Assembly: GCF_003852895.1 (NCBI RefSeq)
Contig: NZ_QUSW01000001.1
Location: 186,001 to 250,000 of the forward strand
From: Rhizobacter terrae
Lineage (GTDB): Bacteria > Pseudomonadota > Gammaproteobacteria > Burkholderiales > Burkholderiaceae_C
Length of the DNA stretch: 64,000 nt
Reading direction: 5' to 3'
Positions 61,250-64,000 of the stretch are shown here, piece by piece; position 1 is the stretch's first letter, and each line of letters opens with the position of its first letter. The translations under genes were made by a program, and so were the position numbers. The notes under the pieces are model-generated. The model had not been told where the DNA came from. It worked only from the letters and a program-made list of their open reading frames with translations, and made no database searches.

Positions 61250-61865
61250 GCGAGGCCGACTGCGGATCGGCGTGGGATTGCCGCACGCGTTCGAGGTCGG
61301 CTTCGGTGTCCACGTCGATGAGCACGCCCGGGTCGCTCACCTCCACGCCGTGGGCGGGGTAACGGGCCACCAGGCGTCGTGCGCCCTCGTCCCCCGAGAG
61401 GGTTGCCAGTTCTGAGTAGAGCTCGGCCGCGAAGCCCACCGGATGTCCGCGCCGGCCGCGATGCTGCGCATACGCCACCGGATGATGTTCAAGCGCCGAT
61501 GCCACTGCGAGGATGCTGGCTGGCTGCACCATGGGCATGTCGCCCGGCAGCACGAGCCAGCCGGTCGCATCGGGTCGCGACGCCACGCCCGTGGCAATCG
61601 AGAAGCCCATGCCCAGTGGCCGCGTGCCGTCGCTTCCCACGGCGGGCAGGATGACCACGTCGCGCGACGCCACATACCGGCGCGCCGTGTCCGCGAGCGC
61701 GTCGGTGGTCACCACCACCACCGGCAGATGGCTCGCGATGGCGTGGCGAAGCGTGGTGCCCAGCACGGTCGACGCTCCCAGCTTCTGGGTGAGCTTGTGA
61801 CCGGGTGCGCCGAAACGGGAACCCGTTCCAGCTGCCAGCACGATCACCGCAGGCCGCGATTTCAT
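61236..61865 (-). CDS. MobA-like NTP transferase (MocA-type molybdenum cofactor cytidylyltransferase)
   Basis: A 209-residue nucleotidyltransferase. The N-terminal VIVLAAGTGSRFGAPGHKL is the NTP-binding signature LAAGxGxRxG...K, LVLPGDMPMVQP is the metal-binding GDxP motif and GHPVGFAAELY is typical of MocA/MobA relatives. It lies 145 bases downstream of a molybdenum hydroxylase large subunit on the same strand, which favours a MocA-like role in making the cytosine dinucleotide form of the cofactor. The final residues fall in the 13-bp repeat tract. Confidence 0.85.
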   Translation of the reverse strand: MKSRPAVIVLAAGTGSRFGAPGHKLTQKLGASTVLGTTLRHAIASHLPVVVVTTDALADTARRYVASRDVVILPAVGSDGTRPLGMGFSIATGVASRPDATGWLVLPGDMPMVQPASILAVASALEHHPVAYAQHRGRRGHPVGFAAELYSELATLSGDEGARRLVARYPAHGVEVSDPGVLIDVDTEADLERVRQSHADPQSASPVSR

Positions 61866-62010
61866 CGTCCCTCCAAGTACTGCTTGTCCACTGTTTCACA
61901 TGCGCTTCGCGCGAACCCCGCACCATCAAGGATGGGATGTGAGTGACCATTCAGCCAGAGGGCGTCTACTTAAGGCTTTCTCCGTAAGCGTTTTTTCGTG
62001 GGAAGGGATT

Positions 62011-64000
62011 TCACCCATTGGAGAACTTGAAGGGCAAGTCGCGAATGGGGTTACCCGTGAGTTTCGCGATGGCGTTGGCAAATGCCGGCGCCAGGGGCGG
62101 CACACCCGGCTCGCCCATGCCGGTGGGCGGGTCGCTGCTGGGCACGATGAACACGTCGATCGCCGGCATCTGCGGCATGCGGGCGACGGTGTAGTCGCCG
62201 AAGTTGCTCTGCTGCACCACGCCATCCTTCAAGGTGATGGCCGAGCCGGGCAAGGTCGTGCCCAGCGCCATCAACGCAGCGCCTTGCACCTGTGCTTCCA
62301 CCGACAGCGGATTCACCGCGGTGTTGCAGTGGACACCGGCCGTGACCTTGTGCAGCACGGGCTGGCCGTCCTTCATCGAGGCTTCCACCACGTAGGCCAC
62401 CACGCTGTTGAAGGACTCGTGCACCGCCACGCCGAAGGCCTGTCCCTTGGGCAGCGTCTTCTTGCCATAGCCTGACTTGGCGACGGCCAGGTCCAGCGCG
62501 GCGCGATGGCGCGTGTGCTTTTCCGACAGCAGCGAGCGGCGATAGGCCACCGGGTCCTGGCCACTCGTGCGGGCGATCTCGTCGACCAGCGTCTCCATCA
62601 CGAAGCCGGTGTGCGAGTGGCCCACCGAGCGCCACCACAGCACCGGCACGTTGACCTTGGGGTGGTGAATGTCCAGCGACAGCGGCACCTCGTACGGCGT
62701 GTCTGCCACGCCCTCGACCATCACCGAGTCCACGCCGTTCTTCACCATGAACTGCTCGAAGGGCGTGCCCATGAGGATGGACTGGCCCACGATGGTGTGC
62801 TTCCAGCCCAGCACCTTGCCCCGCTCGTCGAAACCGATCTCCGCACGGTGCACGTGCATCGGGCGGTAGTAGCCGCCGCGGATGTCGTCCTCGCGGCTCC
62901 AGATGATCTTCAGCGGTGCCGACTGGCCTGCAGCACGCCAGGCCTTCATCACGTTCGCGGCCTCGACGAGGTAGTCGCTCGACGGCACGGCGCGCCGGCC
63001 GAAGCCGCCGCCGGCCATCATCGTGGCGAGCTGCACCTTGTCGGGCGTGATGCCCAGCGTGGCGGCGATGTTGGCCTGGTCGATGGTCTGGAACTGCGAA
63101 CCGGCCGACACCTTGCACTGGCTGCCGTCGAACTCGATGAGGCAGTTCAGCGGCTCCATCGGCGCATGCGCCAGGTAGGGGAAGGTGTACTCGGCGATGA
63201 TCTTCTTCGGCGCGCTCGCGATCTTCGAGGTGTCGGCCTCGCGAACCTTCACGCCGGGCTGGGTCGCGAGCTCGCGGTATTGCGCGAGCAGCTTGTCGCT
63301 GTCGGCCTTCTCTACCGCGTCGGTGTTCCACAGCACCTGCACGGCGTCGCGGCCCATCTTGGCCGGCCAGTAGCCATCGGCGATGACAGCCACGCCGGTG
63401 GCGCCGCGGTCGAGCTTGACCTCCAGCACGTCGACCACGCCCTTGATCGCCTTCGCACGCGACGCGTCGAAGCTCGCAGCCTTGCCGCCGAACACCGGCG
63501 GGTGCATCAGCAGCACGGTCTTCATGCCGGGCACGCGTGCATCCATGCCGAAGGACTGGCGGCCGCTGCTCTTGGCGGCAGCATCCAGGCGCCCCGTGCG
63601 CTTGCCGATGATCTTGAAGTTCTTCGCATCCTTGAGCGCAACCTTGTCGGGCACGGGCTGCTTCATCGCATCGGCGGCAAGCTCACCGAAGGTGGCGCGC
63701 TTGGCGCCCGCGGACACAACGCCGTTGGCGACCTTGCAGGCCGATGCATCCACACCGAAACGCTGCGCCGCAGTCGCGACCAGCATGGCCCGGGCGCGGG
63801 CGCCGAGTTCGCGGTATTGCTGCCAGGAGTTGTGCAGCGCGCTGGAGCCGCCGGTCATCTGGATGCCGAAGCCCGGGTCCTTGTAGGCGTCGCCTGCCGG
63901 CGCGAGTTCACCGCGCACCTTGGCCCAGTCGGCATCGAGTTCCTCGGCCACCAGCATGGGCAGGCCGGTGATCACGCCCTGGCCGAAGTCCAGGCGGTTG
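62011..64000 (-). CDS. Xanthine dehydrogenase-family molybdopterin-binding subunit (IorB-like), partial
   Basis: The C-terminal 663 codons of a molybdenum hydroxylase large subunit; the frame runs through the right edge (NRLDFGQGVITGLPMLVAEEL at the start of what is seen). Motifs: MMAGGGFGRRAVPSSDYLVE, LWWRSVGHSHTGFVMETLVDE, and the active-site Glu in TGMGEPGVPPLAPAF. The end PFKFSNG and overall look are of the isoquinoline 1-oxidoreductase beta subunit group, often Tat-exported; the substrate is not predictable. The small 2Fe-2S subunit gene expected next to it would be outside the window. Confidence 0.92.
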   Translation of the reverse strand, partial: NRLDFGQGVITGLPMLVAEELDADWAKVRGELAPAGDAYKDPGFGIQMTGGSSALHNSWQQYRELGARARAMLVATAAQRFGVDASACKVANGVVSAGAKRATFGELAADAMKQPVPDKVALKDAKNFKIIGKRTGRLDAAAKSSGRQSFGMDARVPGMKTVLLMHPPVFGGKAASFDASRAKAIKGVVDVLEVKLDRGATGVAVIADGYWPAKMGRDAVQVLWNTDAVEKADSDKLLAQYRELATQPGVKVREADTSKIASAPKKIIAEYTFPYLAHAPMEPLNCLIEFDGSQCKVSAGSQFQTIDQANIAATLGITPDKVQLATMMAGGGFGRRAVPSSDYLVEAANVMKAWRAAGQSAPLKIIWSREDDIRGGYYRPMHVHRAEIGFDERGKVLGWKHTIVGQSILMGTPFEQFMVKNGVDSVMVEGVADTPYEVPLSLDIHHPKVNVPVLWWRSVGHSHTGFVMETLVDEIARTSGQDPVAYRRSLLSEKHTRHRAALDLAVAKSGYGKKTLPKGQAFGVAVHESFNSVVAYVVEASMKDGQPVLHKVTAGVHCNTAVNPLSVEAQVQGAALMALGTTLPGSAITLKDGVVQQSNFGDYTVARMPQMPAIDVFIVPSSDPPTGMGEPGVPPLAPAFANAIAKLTGNPIRDLPFKFSNG

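Overview
The window is about 66 % GC, with densely packed genes, many 4-base ATGA/GTGA stop-start overlaps and several GTG/TTG starts. The order leuC-entericidin-leuD-leuB-asd-fimV-truA-trpF-trpB-trpA-accD-folC-SPOR-cvpA-purF, together with gntR/sdhCDAB/sdhE/gltA divergent from mdh, is typical of Burkholderiales, most like Comamonadaceae. The genus cannot be fixed from the sequence alone. There are no IS elements, prophage genes, CRISPR arrays or rRNA genes. This looks like chromosome backbone with small accessory inserts.

Layout. (1) 1-4.8 kb: DNA alkylation repair pair (Ada-AlkA fusion and Ogt), an unknown membrane-anchored protein, a DMT-type exporter and an AI-2E-family permease. (2) 4.8-11.2 kb, accessory: a DUF4397-like lipoprotein with a TTG start and a hairpin over its ribosome-binding site; a translationally coupled operon of a degenerate TolC/NodT-like protein, response regulator and histidine kinase; a secreted intradiol-dioxygenase-like lipoprotein followed in frame by an EF-hand remnant; and a solo FRG-domain protein. 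(3) 11.2-29.8 kb, minus-strand core: tRNA-Ala/Glu/Asp, gltX, purF, cvpA, SPOR protein, folC, accD, trpABF, truA, fimV, asd and leuBDC, with a small membrane protein and an entericidin inside the leu cluster. (4) 29.8-32.4 kb: three secreted proteins (PEP-CTERM protein, small periplasmic protein, PA-domain HExxH metalloprotease). (5) 32.7-51.7 kb: a TCA-cycle island (gltA, sdhE, sdhBADC, a GntR regulator, mdh, a citrate-lyase-like aldolase, acnB, acnA) interrupted by a vapBC-type module, a 28-bp inverted-repeat element and a large hybrid sensor kinase placed between the two aconitases. (6) 51.7-64 kb: an ArsC/YffB-like reductase, a lipoprotein, an MBL hydrolase, a collapsed GFA pseudogene, MFS+MarR divergent from a PaaI-like thioesterase and gloA, the Entner-Doudoroff pair edd-eda with a HexR-like site, a short AsmA-like protein, a ChaC-like protein, and a MobA-like transferase beside a molybdenum hydroxylase large subunit that runs off the right edge.

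The core genes support amino-acid, purine, folate and fatty-acid synthesis plus central carbon flow through the ED pathway and the TCA cycle. The clearest regulatory sequences are a perfect palindrome between gntR and mdh, a promoter/operator in front of vapBC, two palindromes between marR and the thioesterase gene, and the possible SD-masking hairpin at 6113-6150. No complete novel system is obvious. The best candidates for something undescribed are the barrel-less TolC-like protein coupled to a two-component pair, the secreted protease/PEP-CTERM cassette, the EF-hand tail behind a stop codon, and the hybrid kinase between the aconitases.
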